Shown piece by piece: positions 63,199 through 64,000 of a stretch of 64,000 nucleotides of DNA (positions are counted from its first letter, which is position 1; every line of letters begins with the position of its first letter). Under the pieces are notes generated by a model, which was not told where the DNA came from, did no database searches, and saw only the letters and a list, made by a program, of their open reading frames with translations. Source of the DNA: Acidovorax delafieldii (GTDB lineage Bacteria; Pseudomonadota; Gammaproteobacteria; Burkholderiales; Burkholderiaceae_C); assembly GCA_002377855.1 (NCBI GenBank), contig DFQQ01000013.1, positions 118,764-182,763 on the forward strand, read 5' to 3'. The translations under genes were made by a program, and so were the position numbers.

Positions 63199-63807
63199 AT
63201 GAAACGAGCAGTGTCACTCGCCATGCTTTGCATTGCATACATGGGAGCACAAGCCCAGGCCCACCGATGTGACAATCAACCCATGCAAAGCCTTCACTTC
63301 AACACTCCAGAATCCGTGAACGGATGGAGTGCCATCGACGACCGGGTCATGGGCGGAGTGTCACAAAGTCGCCTGACGTTTCATCCCGAAGGTCACGCAG
63401 TCTTTGAAGGCGAAGTGTCTACACAGAACGGAGGTGGATTTGCCTCCGTTCGTCATGCACAACTGAGACTGGGAGAGCAGGGCTCCCAAGGCTATCGTTT
63501 CCATGTGCGTGGCGATGGCAAACGCTACAAGCTGACTCTGCGCACAGACCAGGGCCTGGATGGCGTCAACTACCAGGCAGTGTTGCAGCCTCCAGCGGGA
63601 CGATGGGTGGAGGCCACAGTGCCCCTGAACCTGTTCAACCCTAGCTACAGAGGACGTCCGGTGCCCAATGCTCCGGCACTACGCCCAGAGCACGTGTGTC
63701 AGGTGGGCTGGATGGTCGCCGATGGTCAGGTCGGCCCGTTCCGACTCGATATCCGAAGCATCACTGTCTTGGGACCGCAGGTCACGCGGCCATGGCCTGC
63801 AAACTGA
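63199..63807 (+). CDS. Exported CIA30-domain protein
   Basis: The ATG at 63199 with AGGGAG just upstream is preferred over 63187; it gives 202 residues with a signal peptide (SLAMLCIAYMGAQAQA). The domain carries the CIA30 marks GWSAIDDRVMGGVSQS, AVFEGEVSTQNGGGFASVR, YRFHVRGDGKRYKL and VPLNLFNPSYRGRPV. In mitochondria, CIA30 assists complex I assembly; bacterial secreted versions have unknown, probably sugar- or ligand-binding roles. Confidence 0.88.
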   Translation: MKRAVSLAMLCIAYMGAQAQAHRCDNQPMQSLHFNTPESVNGWSAIDDRVMGGVSQSRLTFHPEGHAVFEGEVSTQNGGGFASVRHAQLRLGEQGSQGYRFHVRGDGKRYKLTLRTDQGLDGVNYQAVLQPPAGRWVEATVPLNLFNPSYRGRPVPNAPALRPEHVCQVGWMVADGQVGPFRLDIRSITVLGPQVTRPWPAN

Positions 63808-64000
63808 TGTGCAACAGTGCATCGTGGTGGTTATGAGCCGCAAAAGAATCTTCCAGTGCATGCCCTTGGGCTGGCCTCCTGGGTTGTTCAGAATGCCAGC
63901 CTCCCAACCTAGCCGTGCGCTTGCACTGTCTGCGTCAGATCGCCTTACTGGAACAATTTTGCGTAAGTCCTGAAAAATTCTGAAGACGTGGTCGGTGGAG
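63808..64000. other. Window end without recognisable gene
   Basis: No convincing coding frame, RNA or terminator was seen in these 193 bases; frames present are short or antisense to the CIA30 gene. Confidence 0.5.

Overview
The window is high-GC DNA from a betaproteobacterium, most likely a member of the Comamonadaceae close to Acidovorax. This rests on gene order in the chromosomal part (gmk-rpoZ-spoT; kinase, PP2C, rph, rdgB, hemW; radC, slpA, ispH; serS, selD, selU) and on three copies of an intergenic repeat of the AGCGCTTGTT..AATAAGCGC type that I associate with this family. Genus and species cannot be fixed by reading alone.

Region 1 (1-28040) is the right-hand part of an integrated, lambda-like long-tailed prophage. 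Its left end, including integrase and repressor, lies outside the window. Genes run left to right: a C5-cytosine methyltransferase (cut by the window edge), large terminase, an HTH protein, a gpW-like joiner, portal, an S49 protease fused to its scaffold, decoration protein, major capsid, head-tail joiners, tail terminator, tail tube, tape measure, a set of large tail-tip proteins, a holin-transglycosylase fusion, an Rz/Rz1 spanin pair, a Dam methylase, and a few morons with a LexA-type SOS box. It ends in a 45-bp copy of the 3' half of tRNA-Arg(ACG), which I read as attR, followed by that tRNA's terminator.

Region 2 (28041-50881) is core chromosome: greB; the stringent-response and guanylate genes spoT, rpoZ, gmk and yicC on the minus strand; a Ser/Thr kinase and PP2C phosphatase pair; rph, rdgB and hemW; an I78-type inhibitor lipoprotein; a periplasmic nucleotidase; an Smr protein with a phytase-like esterase and radC; slpA-ispH; a CBS protein; a threonine-dehydratase-like enzyme; serS; selD-selU; and tRNA-Ser(CGA).

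Region 3 (50882-61102) behaves as a genomic island just downstream of tRNA-Ser. It has a filamentous-phage-type Gp2/YagK-YfjJ replication-like gene, an AT-rich stretch, a strongly structured non-coding segment that may be an orphan HEARO/omega-type RNA, a 2119-residue STAND NTPase with an N-terminal Cap4/PD-(D/E)XK-like nuclease (Avs-like antiviral sensor), an overlapping 231-residue gene of unknown family, and an EEP-family nuclease. The sensor and its overlapping partner are the best candidates for an undescribed system.

Region 4 (61103-64000) holds exported proteins: an esterase, a DNA/RNA non-specific endonuclease (minus strand) and a CIA30-domain protein.
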